In this document: piece after piece, positions 6,747 to 15,331 of the stretch
How positions within the stretch are numbered: the first letter of the stretch is position 1
Layout: each line of letters begins with the position of its first letter
Assembly: GCF_025965415.1 (NCBI RefSeq)
Contig: NZ_JAOPWY010000031.1
Span: 1-33,295 of the forward strand
From: Nocardioides sp.
GTDB lineage: Bacteria > Actinomycetota > Actinomycetes > Propionibacteriales > Nocardioidaceae
Length of the DNA stretch: 33,295 nt
Direction: 5' to 3'
Notes under the pieces: model-generated
Told to the model about the DNA's origin: nothing
The model's input: only the letters and a program-made list of their open reading frames with translations
Databases searched by the model: none
Made by a program: the position numbers and the translations under genes

Positions 6747-7559
6747 ATGAATGCCGCCTCCCACACCGCCGAGTCCGTCCACGGCAGCCCCTGGCTGGAC
6801 CACGCGATCCGCGCCGGGCTCATCGCGTACGGCGTCGTGCACCTGCTCGTCGGCTGGCTCGCCCTCCAGCTCGCCTTCGGTGAGAAGGAGGACCAGGCCT
6901 CCAACTCCGGGGCCATGCACTACCTCGCGCAGCAGCCGCTGGGCGGCTTCCTGGTGTGGGTGATCGCGATCGGGATGCTCTTCCTCGTCATCTGGCGGCT
7001 GCTCGAGTTCGCCTTCGGCTACCCGGAGGAGTCCGACGAGAAGAAGCGGTGGCGCAAGCGCGCGACGTCGCTCGGCAAGGCGATCATCTACGGCGCGATC
7101 GCGTACAGCGCCTTCAAGACCGCCACCGGCGACGGCGGCGGGAAGGGCGGCACCGACTCGACGACGGCGAAGATCATGGATCTGCCGGGCGGCCAGCTGA
7201 TCGTCGGCGTGATCGCACTGGCGATCATCGGCTACGGCATCTCGCTCATCGTGCGCGGCTGGACCGAGAAGTTCCGCGAGAACCTCGACGCGCAGGGCCA
7301 GTCCGGCCAGGACGGCTCGGCGTACGTCGTGCTCGGCAAGGTCGGCTACATCGCGAAGGGCGTCTCCATCGCCATCGTCGGCGGTCTCTTCGGCTACGCC
7401 GCCATCACCCACAACGCGAAGAAGTCCGGCGGGCTCGACCAGGCGCTGCAGACCGTGCTCGAACAGCCCTTCGGTCCGGTGCTCCTGACCGCGATCGCCA
7501 TCGGCATCGCGGCGTACGGGCTCTTCTGCTTCGCCCGTGCCAAGCACCTCTCGCGCTAG
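6747..7559 (+). CDS. DUF1206 integral membrane protein
   Basis: The 270-aa protein consists of three repeats of a two-helix unit, so six membrane segments are expected. Unit 1 spans about residues 25-92 (GLIAYGVVHLLVGWLALQL and FLVWVIAIGMLFLVIWRLL). Unit 2 spans about 110-175 (KAIIYGAIAYSAF and GQLIVGVIALAIIGYGISL). Unit 3 spans about 195-265 (GYIAKGVSIAIVGGLFGYA and VLLTAIAIGIAAYGLFCFA). This threefold pattern is typical of DUF1206, an actinobacterial family of unknown function. The gene ends in a 4-nt tail-to-tail overlap with the reverse-strand TetR gene. Confidence 0.9.
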   Translation: MNAASHTAESVHGSPWLDHAIRAGLIAYGVVHLLVGWLALQLAFGEKEDQASNSGAMHYLAQQPLGGFLVWVIAIGMLFLVIWRLLEFAFGYPEESDEKKRWRKRATSLGKAIIYGAIAYSAFKTATGDGGGKGGTDSTTAKIMDLPGGQLIVGVIALAIIGYGISLIVRGWTEKFRENLDAQGQSGQDGSAYVVLGKVGYIAKGVSIAIVGGLFGYAAITHNAKKSGGLDQALQTVLEQPFGPVLLTAIAIGIAAYGLFCFARAKHLSR

Positions 7560-8254
7560 CGGGGTACGCCGATCGCCACGGCGAGCGCGGTGGTGACCAT
7601 GTGGTCGCGCACCTGCTCCGCAGTGACGCGGCTGATGCGCGGCACCCCCGGGGCCTCCTCGGAGACGAGCATCGCGACGCGGCCGAGCTGCAGGGTGCCG
7701 AGGCCGCTGGCGTAGAGCATGTTGGCGAGCAGGCGCGGGTCCGCGACGTGGAAGGCGCCGCTCTCCGCGCCGGCCTCGATGGTGCGCGTGAGCACCGACA
7801 GGCAGCCGCTGATGGCCTGGCCGAGCCGATACATCGCGCTCTCGCTGACCTCCTCGAGGAGGTCACCGCCGGGTCGCCGCATGATCGACTGGGCGCAGTC
7901 GACGAAGGCCGGGTGGGCGAGGCCGTAGGTGACGAACGCCTCGACCAGCCGCTCCAGCTGCGCGCGGGGCTCGGACGTCGTCTCCGCGGCCTCCTCGAGC
8001 GCCCCGCGCAGCTCGTCGAGGTATTGCACGAGCGTGAGGCTGAAGAGCTCCTCCTTGCCCGTGAAGTGGCGATAGATGATGGCGCGGTTGACGCCGACGG
8101 CCTGGGCGATGTCCTCGATCTGGGCGTCGCGGACGCCGCGCTCGTCGAAGAGCCGCCGGGTCGCGGAGATGATCTCGCCCTCCCGGGCCCGTCGTCGGGC
8201 CGCGGCAGTGCTGCCTCGCCCGTTGACCGACGGGGTCGTGGACTTGGAGCTCAT
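7556..8254 (-). CDS. TetR-family transcriptional regulator
   Basis: The 232-aa protein has a TetR DNA-binding domain at about residues 24-80: ARRRAREGEIISATRRLFDERG, then the helix-turn-helix VRDAQIEDIAQAVGVNRAIIYRHF, followed by TGKEELF. The rest is an all-helical ligand/dimer domain. The first 20 residues are a flexible Ser/Thr/Gly tail. Targets are unknown; the convergent DUF1206 gene and the adjacent secreted protease gene are the nearest candidates, and no divergent partner shares a clear palindrome with it. Start ATG 8254 is supported by a -10 box 6 nt upstream, implying a leaderless mRNA. Confidence 0.93.
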   Translation of the reverse strand: MSSKSTTPSVNGRGSTAAARRRAREGEIISATRRLFDERGVRDAQIEDIAQAVGVNRAIIYRHFTGKEELFSLTLVQYLDELRGALEEAAETTSEPRAQLERLVEAFVTYGLAHPAFVDCAQSIMRRPGGDLLEEVSESAMYRLGQAISGCLSVLTRTIEAGAESGAFHVADPRLLANMLYASGLGTLQLGRVAMLVSEEAPGVPRISRVTAEQVRDHMVTTALAVAIGVPR

Positions 8255-8266
8255 GGGGCCAGTCTA
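8255..8266 (-). promoter_or_regulatory. -10 box for a leaderless TetR transcript
   Basis: On the reverse strand TAGACT (8266-8261) lies 6 nt before ATG 8254, a typical leaderless geometry. Confidence 0.45.
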
Positions 8267-8306
8267 GGGAGCGGGCGCGGGCGGACCGTGTGTGGTTCGA
8301 TGCGGC

Positions 8307-9155
8307 ATGGCTCGTCTGGGACTCCGTCGTACGCTCGTCGTCCTCCTGCTGCTCCTCGCCGGACTGGCGCCGCTGTCCGCGCCGGCAGCCGCTGCACCGG
8401 CCGACCCGGCCGTGGCGGAGGGCCGGTTCGCCGGCACTGCCCGGCTGCCGGGCTGCTCGGGGTCCGTCGTGCGCTGGGCCGCCGCGCTGGACGACGACCC
8501 GGCCGTGGTGCTGACCAACGGCCACTGCGTGCAGACCCCGTTCCTCGGCGCGCGGGACGTGCTGGTCGACGAGCGGCAGCACAAGCGGATCGAGCTGCTG
8601 GACGGTGCCGGCGACGTCGCCATGACCGTCCGCGGCGTCCACCTGCGCTACGCCTCGATGTATCGCACCGACCTCGCGGTCTACGAGCTCCGCGAGTCGT
8701 ACGCCGACCTCGCCGCCGGCGGTGTCACGCCGCTGGTCCTGGCCACCGCGGGCCCGTCGCGCGGTGACGAGATCCGGATCCCGTCCGGCTACTGGGTCGA
8801 GCAGCGCGGCTGCACCACCACCGGCACGGCGTACCGCGTCCACGAGCGCGAGTGGGACTGGTGGCGCTCCATCCGGCTGCCCGCCCTCGACGGCTGCCGG
8901 ATCCGCGGCGGCTACTCCGGCTCGCCGATCGTCTCGCGGACGACCGGAGAGGTCGTGGGGATCGCGAACACCGGCTACGTCGGCGGCCGGCGCTGCATCG
9001 ACTCCGCCTGCGAGGAGAACCAGCGCGGCGTCGTACGGATGGTGCGCCACATGAACTACGGCCAGCAGACCTGGTGGCTGAGCACCTGCGTCGGTGCCGA
9101 CCGGCGCTTCGACCTCTCCGTGGCCGGCTGCAGGCTGGCGGAGCCGGGGGAGTGA
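8307..9155 (+). CDS. Secreted trypsin-like serine protease
   Basis: The 282-aa product starts MARLGLRRTLVVLLLLLAGL, a Sec signal peptide with a likely cleavage after APAAAA near residue 30. Catalytic motifs are NGHC (His73), RTDLAVYE (Asp122) and GGYSGSPIV (Ser204), the S1 triad in the expected order. Eight cysteines in the mature part suggest disulfide bonds, as expected outside the cell. The substrate is unknown. ATG 8307 is preferred over GTG 8292 because it puts the basic n-region directly at the start. The 3' end converges on the GNAT gene with a 4-nt gap. Confidence 0.88.
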   Translation: MARLGLRRTLVVLLLLLAGLAPLSAPAAAAPADPAVAEGRFAGTARLPGCSGSVVRWAAALDDDPAVVLTNGHCVQTPFLGARDVLVDERQHKRIELLDGAGDVAMTVRGVHLRYASMYRTDLAVYELRESYADLAAGGVTPLVLATAGPSRGDEIRIPSGYWVEQRGCTTTGTAYRVHEREWDWWRSIRLPALDGCRIRGGYSGSPIVSRTTGEVVGIANTGYVGGRRCIDSACEENQRGVVRMVRHMNYGQQTWWLSTCVGADRRFDLSVAGCRLAEPGE

Positions 9156-9159
9156 CCGG

Positions 9160-10050
9160 CTAGCGCAGGTCCTTGCGCAGGTGGACGTCCTCGACCCCGG
9201 CGCCGTTGTCGAGGAACGTACGACGCGCGCCGGTGTCGTGGCCGTAGACCCGCAGGTGCACGTCGCGGACCCCGAGCTCGTGCACGTGGCGCCGTAGTGC
9301 ACCCAGGAACGCCGGCGTGAGCCGCTGTCCGCGGTGCTCGGGGAAGAGGTCGATCGTGTTGCCGTGGAAGTCCAGTGCGCCGTCGCGCTCCACCAGCGTC
9401 GCCCAGGCGCGGCCGACCGCGACACCGTCGACCGTGCCGGTCACCAACAGCTCGTCCGCGGGCGGGGGGTCCTCGGCGAGCCGGGCCAACCGGGCATCCA
9501 GCTCGCCGAGCTGTGAGGTCTCCGGGTCGACGACACCGGCCCTCGACATCCCGGCACGCAGCTGCTCGGCCACGTCGGCGACGAACCGTGCGCGCTCGTC
9601 GGCGTCCATCGGCCGGACGGCGACCCGCCGGTCCTCCTGCAGCTCGGGCGCCGAGGCGGGGTCGAGCCGTTTGCCGATGGTGGTCATGGTCGCTTGGAAC
9701 CCGGCCGCGCCGAAGACGCGGGCCAGCTCCGGGGCGACCGCCGTCGTGAGCACGTCGGCACCGCGAGACCGCGCGAAGCCCTCGAGTGCCGCGACCGTGG
9801 CCGACCATTCACTGTCGGCGTCGCGGGGGAGCGTCGTCTGCAGGACCCGGACCGCGCAGCGACGTCGACCCGCGTCGTCGCCGTGCTCGAGCAGCGCGCC
9901 GCCGACCACGACCTCGCGAACCGTCAGGGTGACGGCCTCGAGCTGCCGGTCGTCCGACGGCTCCGGCAGGGGTGTGCCGGCCGCGGACCTGGACGCGCGC
10001 CAGGCGTCCAGGTCCGCCACCGGCATCGGGTCCACGCGAGCGGTGCTCAC
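9160..10050 (-). CDS. GNAT-family N-acetyltransferase, probable double domain
   Basis: The 296-aa protein looks like two GNAT lobes in tandem. The N-terminal half (about 35-130) has strands VTLTVREVVVGGALLEH, RCAVRVLQTTLP, and a VLTTAVAPELARVFGAAGFQ segment that resembles a GNAT C-terminal end. The C-terminal half (about 145-296) has VRPMDADERARFV, LVTGTVDGVAVGRAWATLV, the acetyl-CoA loop region PEHRGQRLTPAFLGALRRHV, and HLRVYGHDTGARRTFLDNGAG. Only the second half keeps a recognisable R-G-Q-x-L type cofactor motif. Substrate unknown. GTG 10050 overlaps the stop of the upstream secreted-protein gene by 4 nt, so the two are co-translated. Confidence 0.85.
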   Translation of the reverse strand: MSTARVDPMPVADLDAWRASRSAAGTPLPEPSDDRQLEAVTLTVREVVVGGALLEHGDDAGRRRCAVRVLQTTLPRDADSEWSATVAALEGFARSRGADVLTTAVAPELARVFGAAGFQATMTTIGKRLDPASAPELQEDRRVAVRPMDADERARFVADVAEQLRAGMSRAGVVDPETSQLGELDARLARLAEDPPPADELLVTGTVDGVAVGRAWATLVERDGALDFHGNTIDLFPEHRGQRLTPAFLGALRRHVHELGVRDVHLRVYGHDTGARRTFLDNGAGVEDVHLRKDLR

Positions 10051-12212
10051 CGGAGGCGGAGCACCTTCGACGTGAACGCGAAGAAGCGGGAGTTCGGGAG
10101 CAGTCGCACGCGGTAGCGCGTGACCCGGTTGCCGTTGATGTCGTCCACGTTGACGGACGCATCGCCCGACTCGTCGAGGTCAGCGGCCTCGAGGACGCGC
10201 CAGAAGCCGCCCGCGGTCAGGACGTGGATCCGGACCCGATGGCCGGCCGCCGACGCCGGTCCGCGGACGCGGAGCCGGTTGACGTCCGCGCCCTTGTCGG
10301 AGCCGGTGAGCCGGAGCTCGATCCTGCCCTTGCCCGGCGCCGGCGTGGGCGGCGAGGTGGGCGTCGGGGTGGGCGTCGGGGTGGGCGTGGGGGTCGGCGT
10401 CGGGGTGACGGGAGGAACGGCGACCTCGGTGAAGTCGGCGGTCGCGTCGACCGTGTCGCCCAGGCCGCGGGCCGTCACCTTCAGCGTCCCACCGGTCTCG
10501 GCGGGGCCGCCGCTCTCGACGACGTCGCCGACGGTCACCCGGAAGGTGCCGGTGCGGCTGGTGGTGAGCTCGCCGTCGAGCACGCGTTCCTCGTCGATGA
10601 CGAGCGCGGCGTCGGCCGAGGTGCCGGGAGCCTGCTCGGTGCCGCGGACGTAGGCGAGGTCGAGGACGCGGCCGGCGAGCGGCTCACCCTCGACCGTGAG
10701 GCTGCCGTCGTAGGTGATGGTGCCGCCGGACGGGGCGGTGCCGGCCAGGGGGGAGAGGTCGAGCACGGCGTCACCGGCGACGAAGGTCACGGGTTCCTGC
10801 GGCATGCCGCCCGCACTGTCAGGTGCGGTGAAGCTCAGGGTGTACTCGCCGTCGGGACCCGCCGGGTCGAACGGGACCACGACCCGGCCGCTCGGGTCGG
10901 TGGTCACGGTCGTGGGTTCGGTCGGCTCCTGGTCGCTCGGGTAGAGCGAGTACGACACCTCCTGCTCGGCGGCGATCGGGTCGCCACCCTGGTCGAGGAC
11001 CTGGAGCGCGATGTCGCCGTCGGCGTACTCCTGGTCGTCGAAGACCGTGCCGTCGGCGAGCTCTGCACCGGTGGCGGTCGCGACCGGCACGTAGGCGGGC
11101 GTCGTGATCTCGCCCGTCGCGTGGTCGACGCCCTGCTCGAAGAGGTCGGCGTCGGTGGTGTTGACGTAGTAGCCGGCGGAGACCGACCCGCTGGGGACGG
11201 TGTCGCTGACGAGGCCGTCGGCATCGGTGTAGCCGACGACGCTGCCGTTGGCGGAGCGACGCACCTCGGCGCCGACGACCGGGTCGCTGAACTGGTCGCG
11301 AACCAAGAGCGTGACGAGGGTGTCGTCGCGGCCGGCGGTGGAGAAGCTGGACGAGATCGTGCTGATCGTCTGGGCGCGGAGCTGCACGGGTGCGACGGCG
11401 TCGGAGTCCCGCTCGGCCCGCACGGCCACGACGTCCCCGGCGCCCACGTCGAAGGGGGTGATGTCCAGGACGCCCGTGAACGCACCGCCGTCGACGTAGG
11501 TCGGGGCCGAAGGCAAGCCCGTCACCTTCAGCGAGACCGGGCTCACGGCTGCGGAGACGCTGCCGACGAAGCTGCCGGTCTGGGGGTTCCACGCCGACAG
11601 CTCGACGGTGCCGTCGGTCGCGGACGTCCCGCCCTCCACCGTCAGGAGGTCCTTGTCCCTGCCGGAGTCCGCGTAGGGCTGGGCGAAGAACGCACCGTGC
11701 GAGGCCGAGCCGGAGTAGGAGCTGACGGGGCCGAGCGACACGGCGTGGACGGGCGACGCGTCCCCGGTGACGGCGACGTCGTTCCGCGTGGAGTACGTCG
11801 TCGTGGCGGGCGTCGTCTCGGTCGCAGGCACGGTCGCCACCGCGCGCAGCGCGACGGTGGAGCCGGCCACGCCAGAGGCACTCCACTCCGTGGTGGCGTA
11901 GACCCCGGACTGGCTGCTGGAGCCGTCGTTGACCTGGTTCCAGCCGGTGCTGTCGTTCCCGGCCGCAGCGTTGGTGTTCCACTCGAAGTGGATCGTCGCG
12001 CTCCGGTCCAGCCGCTGCGCGGTGAGGGTCACGGTGAGGCCGAGGGGGTTGTCCGCGTCGCGACGGACGGAGGCGATGCCGTCCTGCACGCTCAGCAGCC
12101 GCACGCCGGCGCCGTCCGCTGCGTTCGCCGGGACCGTGGCCCCGAGTCCCGTGATCACGAGCGCACTGACCGCGCTCACCGCCAGTCCCTGACCGAGCCT
12201 GCTGAGCTGCAT
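10047..12212 (-). CDS. Large secreted protein with Ig-like modules and a Pro-Thr linker
   Basis: The 721-aa product begins with a signal peptide (MQLSRLGQGLAVSAVSALVI, cleavage after ANA near residue 33). The body is beta-rich with several Ig-like/bacterial surface modules, visible as repeated phrases such as LTVTLTAQRLDRSATIHFEWN, LVTLLVRDQFSDPVVGAEVRRS and SVSYxLYP-type strands. After about residue 600 comes a Thr-Pro linker, then a C-terminal beta module with RIELRLTGS and KVLRLR. No LPXTG, dockerin or membrane anchor is visible. It may be secreted or wall-associated. ATG 12212 is preferred over GTG 12218 because the AAAGGG ribosome site (just upstream on the reverse strand) would overlap the GTG. 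It overlaps the GNAT gene downstream. Confidence 0.8.
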   Translation of the reverse strand: MQLSRLGQGLAVSAVSALVITGLGATVPANAADGAGVRLLSVQDGIASVRRDADNPLGLTVTLTAQRLDRSATIHFEWNTNAAAGNDSTGWNQVNDGSSSQSGVYATTEWSASGVAGSTVALRAVATVPATETTPATTTYSTRNDVAVTGDASPVHAVSLGPVSSYSGSASHGAFFAQPYADSGRDKDLLTVEGGTSATDGTVELSAWNPQTGSFVGSVSAAVSPVSLKVTGLPSAPTYVDGGAFTGVLDITPFDVGAGDVVAVRAERDSDAVAPVQLRAQTISTISSSFSTAGRDDTLVTLLVRDQFSDPVVGAEVRRSANGSVVGYTDADGLVSDTVPSGSVSAGYYVNTTDADLFEQGVDHATGEITTPAYVPVATATGAELADGTVFDDQEYADGDIALQVLDQGGDPIAAEQEVSYSLYPSDQEPTEPTTVTTDPSGRVVVPFDPAGPDGEYTLSFTAPDSAGGMPQEPVTFVAGDAVLDLSPLAGTAPSGGTITYDGSLTVEGEPLAGRVLDLAYVRGTEQAPGTSADAALVIDEERVLDGELTTSRTGTFRVTVGDVVESGGPAETGGTLKVTARGLGDTVDATADFTEVAVPPVTPTPTPTPTPTPTPTPTSPPTPAPGKGRIELRLTGSDKGADVNRLRVRGPASAAGHRVRIHVLTAGGFWRVLEAADLDESGDASVNVDDINGNRVTRYRVRLLPNSRFFAFTSKVLRLR
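10341..10406 (-). repeat. Tandem repeat coding the Pro-Thr linker
   Basis: Near-perfect 6- and 12-nt tandem units (forward strand GGGGTGGGCGTC) encode an alternating Thr-Pro run inside the secreted protein. Such runs are length-variable by replication slippage and act as extended, often glycosylated linkers; glycosylation here is only a possibility. Confidence 0.85.
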
Positions 12213-12384
12213 CGTCACCCTTTGCTGCCTGGCGCCCGTGTCCCACTGACCGGACGAGCCTCGGCGACACTACGTCGTCGGCGTGCTGCGCGCTGGCGTT
12301 CGGAGGATCCTTGAGGTGCTTCTGAAAGATCGGTGGGCCCGCGGTCCCTCCCCAGGGGTGAGGTGACCGTCATCGTCCGGGCCG

Positions 12385-13911
12385 TCAGCCGGCGAGGTGA
12401 CCGCGCACGGTGTCGATCGTGTCGGCCTCGGCGGCCGGCTTGTCGTCGCGGTAGCGGATCACCCGCGCAAACCTCAGCGCGACGCCGCCGGGGTAGCGGG
12501 TGGAGCGCTGGAGGCCGTCGAAGGCGATCTCGACGACCTGCTCGGGGCGCACGTGCACGACGTAGGAGCTGCGGTCGACCGGCGACGCCGCCAGCTCGGT
12601 GAACCGCTCGGTCTGCCAGGCGAGCATCTCGTCGGTCATGCCCTTGAACGTCTTCCCGAGCATCACGAAGCCCGACTCCGACGACTCGTCGCGGGCGCCG
12701 AGGTGGATGTTGGAGAGCCAGCCCTCTCGCCGACCGGAGCCCCACTCGACGGCGAGCACGACGAGGTCGAGGGTGTGGACCGGCTTGACCTTGACCCACG
12801 CCGAGCCGCGGCGGCCGGCGGCGTACGGCGCGGAAAGGTCCTTGAGGACGACACCCTCGTGACCTGCCGCGACTGTCTCGGTCGCGAAGGCATCGGCGGC
12901 TGCCGCGTCGGAGGTGACCAGTCGTCGTACGCGGTGCTGCTCGGGGACAAGCGCGTCGAGGGCGGCGAGCCGCTGGTGCCCGGGGGAGTCGAGCAGGTCG
13001 CGGCCGTCGACGTGGAGCAGGTCGAAGAAGTGTGGCGTGACGGCGACGCCGGTGTCCTGTGCGGTGCGGCTGGCGGTGTCCTGGAAGGCCATCGGGCGCC
13101 CGTCCTCGGAGAGCGCCAGTGCTTCGCCGTCGAGGACGAAGCGCTCCGCCGGCAGCGACCGGGCGACCTCCACGACCTCCGGCAGCCGGCCGGTGATGTC
13201 GTCGAGGCTGCGGGTCACCACCAGCACGTCGTCGCCGTCGCGGTGGACCTGGATCCGGATCCCGTCGAGCTTGGCATCGATCGCGACCTCGGTCATGCCG
13301 TCGGGGGAGAGGCCGGCCATCGCCGCGGCGACGTCGGGCGCGCTGGAGGCGAGCATCGGCATGATCGGCCGACCGACCTCCAGGCCGATCGCTGCGAGCG
13401 CCTCCTCGCCCTCGAAGGCGGCCCCGGCCGCGGCGACCGTGCTGCCGGCGAGCATCGCGGCACGGCGTACGGCGGTGAGCGGCACGCCCGCAACCTGTGC
13501 GACGGCCTCCTGGGTGACGGCGTCGAGCGCGCCCTGGCGCAGGTTGCCGGTGGCGACGGCACGCAGCCAGGCCTGCTCCGCCTCGGTCGCGCGACCGAAG
13601 AGCGCGGTGACCGCGTCGCGACGCGCCTGCTGGGACCCGGCGCCGGCGATGGCGGACATGGCCTCGAACGCCTCGTGGACCTCGAGCACCGACAACGACG
13701 CCTCGGACGCCGGCGGAGGGAGGTCGCTGACCCCGCGCCACCCCAGGCCCGTACGCCGCTGGCGCAGCGCTCCGCCGAGGTAGGACACGACGATCTCGAG
13801 CTCGGCCGGCTCGACGTCGGCCAGCGCCTCTGCGAGCGCAGCCACCTTCGCCTTGCGGGAGCGGGTGGCGGCGACGGAGGCGGAGGTCGCGACGAGGTCG
13901 GCGAGCAACAT
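12385..13911 (-). CDS. ligB: ATP-dependent DNA ligase (LigB-type)
   Basis: The 508-aa protein has an N-terminal helical DNA-binding domain (about 1-175), an adenylation domain (about 180-390) and an OB fold (about 395-500). The catalytic KxDG motif is KLDGIRIQ with Lys214. Other nucleotidyltransferase motifs are FVLDGEALAL, the HFFDLLHVDG region, HEGVVLKD, and AWVKVKP with the motif V lysines. Length and order match the M. tuberculosis LigB family, which seals nicks in repair and is usually not essential beside LigA. The C-terminal arginines in TRYPGGVALRFARVIRYR fit motif VI. ATG 13911 has CAGGAT 6 nt upstream. It is divergent from the PaiB-like gene. Confidence 0.95.
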   Translation of the reverse strand: MLLADLVATSASVAATRSRKAKVAALAEALADVEPAELEIVVSYLGGALRQRRTGLGWRGVSDLPPPASEASLSVLEVHEAFEAMSAIAGAGSQQARRDAVTALFGRATEAEQAWLRAVATGNLRQGALDAVTQEAVAQVAGVPLTAVRRAAMLAGSTVAAAGAAFEGEEALAAIGLEVGRPIMPMLASSAPDVAAAMAGLSPDGMTEVAIDAKLDGIRIQVHRDGDDVLVVTRSLDDITGRLPEVVEVARSLPAERFVLDGEALALSEDGRPMAFQDTASRTAQDTGVAVTPHFFDLLHVDGRDLLDSPGHQRLAALDALVPEQHRVRRLVTSDAAAADAFATETVAAGHEGVVLKDLSAPYAAGRRGSAWVKVKPVHTLDLVVLAVEWGSGRREGWLSNIHLGARDESSESGFVMLGKTFKGMTDEMLAWQTERFTELAASPVDRSSYVVHVRPEQVVEIAFDGLQRSTRYPGGVALRFARVIRYRDDKPAAEADTIDTVRGHLAG

Positions 13912-13969
13912 GCCCCCATCCTGCCGCCCGCCACCGACACCGGCTCACCCGAACGGGCAAGATGGTCAC

Positions 13970-14584
13970 GTGGCAGATCCGCAGCTCTACGTCCCGCGCT
14001 TCAACCAGATGGCGCCCGACGACGTACGCCCCTTCGTCCACGCAGTCGCGACCGCCCAGCTCGTCACGGTGGGCGACGACGGGCTGCCCGACGCGACCTT
14101 CCTGCCGGTGCTGTGGGAGGGCGACCGCCTGGTCGGCCACCTCGCCCGCGCCAACGCCCACTGGCGCCGCATCGTCGACGGCTCGCCGGCACTGGCGATC
14201 GTCACCGGGCCGGACACCTACGTGAGCCCGAGCTGGTATGCCACGAAGGCCGAGCACGGCAAGGTCGTCCCGACGTGGAACTACTCCGTGGTCCACCTGC
14301 GCGGCCGGATCCTGGTCCACGACGACGCCGACTGGGTGCGCGCCCTCGTCACTCGCCTCACCGACCGCCACGAGCAGCCGCGCGACGAGCCGTGGGCGGT
14401 CACGGACGCGCCGGACGACTACATCGCCAAGAACCTCCTCCCCATCGTCGGCGTCGAGCTGGTCGTCGAGAGCGTCGAGGCGAAGGCGAAGCTCAGCCAG
14501 AACCGCTCCGACGAGGACCGGGCGGGTGTCGCTGCCGGCCTGGCCGCCGACGGGGTCGATCCTTCCTCGCTCGTCCAGCCGTGA
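13970..14584 (+). CDS. FMN-binding negative transcriptional regulator family (PaiB-like)
   Basis: The 204-aa product has the PaiB signature order: LYVPRFNQM, TAQLVTVGDDGLPDATFLPVLW, GHLARANAHW, TYVSPSWY, VVPTWNYSVVHLRGRI and IAKNLLPIVGVELVVE. PaiB proteins adopt the pyridoxamine-phosphate-oxidase-like split barrel and bind FMN; the regulatory role known from Bacillus cannot be assumed here. No paiA-like acetyltransferase is adjacent, although a GNAT gene lies a few kilobases away. GTG 13970 is the start because it gives the typical short lead to YVPRF; a CAAGAT box lies 6 nt upstream. It overlaps the next gene by 4 nt (GTGA). Confidence 0.92.
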   Translation: MADPQLYVPRFNQMAPDDVRPFVHAVATAQLVTVGDDGLPDATFLPVLWEGDRLVGHLARANAHWRRIVDGSPALAIVTGPDTYVSPSWYATKAEHGKVVPTWNYSVVHLRGRILVHDDADWVRALVTRLTDRHEQPRDEPWAVTDAPDDYIAKNLLPIVGVELVVESVEAKAKLSQNRSDEDRAGVAAGLAADGVDPSSLVQP

Positions 14585-15222
14585 AGCCGGGCCGCGTCCG
14601 CGAGCGCTTCACCGGCCGCATCGCCGGCGTCGGGAGCACCAGCGGCGTCCGCATCGTCGTGGGTCGCTGGGACGACGGCCCGTGGGGCTCGTTCGCGGAC
14701 GTGATGGTGGAGGACGCCGCCGGCCACCGCGTGCTGCTGGCGCCGGACGAGCGGGTGCGCGACTTCGTCGCCGCGACCTACTCCTTCGACGAGCACGTCA
14801 TCGAGCCGGTCGACGTCTCGGACACCTCCGACGGCTGGCTGGTCTCGACGCCATCCCTCTCGCTACGCCTGGTCGTGGGAGCCCGTACGCCGCTGGGCGC
14901 GGCGCTCGCGCTCGTGCCGGCTCGCGTAGCGACGGCGCCTGCCTGGTGCGCAGCGGTCGATCCGGTCGCGCGGGTCGTCCTGCGCGGCGTGCGTACTCGC
15001 GGGACGGCCGGGGGAGAGCGGCGGGAGTGGTACGGCGCGACCTCGGTCGTCGCGGTGACCGCGATCGAGGGGGAGTGGCGCGGTGCTGACCTCGGCGCGC
15101 TCGCGCCGGTGGACCCGCCCTGCCGGTTCGGCTTCTCGAGTACGCCGAAGCGGCCGTCCGTGACGAGCGTCGTGACGACGATCGAGCGTCCGGTGTCGTT
15201 GACAGCGAGGGTTGAGACGTGA
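14581..15222 (+). CDS. Conserved hypothetical protein, 213 aa
   Basis: The protein is soluble, without signal peptide or membrane helix, and I do not recognise a domain. It begins MKPGRVRERFTGRIAGVGST and contains VVGRWDDGPWGSFADVMVED, HRVLLAPDERVRDFVAATYSFDEHVIEPVDV, a middle LRLVVGARTPLG element and a C-terminal PPCRFGFSSTPKRPSVTSVVTTIER. The strand-rich pattern with the FVAATYSFD helix suggests a small alpha/beta protein. GTG 14581 overlaps the PaiB-like stop, so it is co-translated with it and may be a functional partner. It is the last gene before the accessory block. Confidence 0.75.
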   Translation: MKPGRVRERFTGRIAGVGSTSGVRIVVGRWDDGPWGSFADVMVEDAAGHRVLLAPDERVRDFVAATYSFDEHVIEPVDVSDTSDGWLVSTPSLSLRLVVGARTPLGAALALVPARVATAPAWCAAVDPVARVVLRGVRTRGTAGGERREWYGATSVVAVTAIEGEWRGADLGALAPVDPPCRFGFSSTPKRPSVTSVVTTIERPVSLTARVET

Positions 15223-15331
15223 CCGAGGGTGTATCCCAGCTCGCCCACTAAGACCTAACCTTCCCGAGCATTTCGAGCGCGCCCGCTAGGCCTACGGACC
15301 CGTCACCGCAAGGCTCAATTGCCAGCCGTAG

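Noticed and set aside
4968..7547. Very long reverse-strand open frame (859 codons) across efp, nusB and DUF1206
   Set aside because: It is opposite to three well-recognised genes, has repetitive Asp/Glu/Val/Gly-rich composition and is a result of GC-biased third positions.
9972..12314. Forward open frame of 780 codons opposite the secreted protein
   Set aside because: The reverse strand has a signal peptide, ribosome site and beta modules; the forward frame is low-complexity Arg/Gly/Asp sequence.
12397..15222. Forward open frame of 941 codons across the ligase locus
   Set aside because: Only its last part (14581-15222) is kept, as a separate gene; the earlier part is the antisense of ligB and overlaps the PaiB-like gene in another frame.
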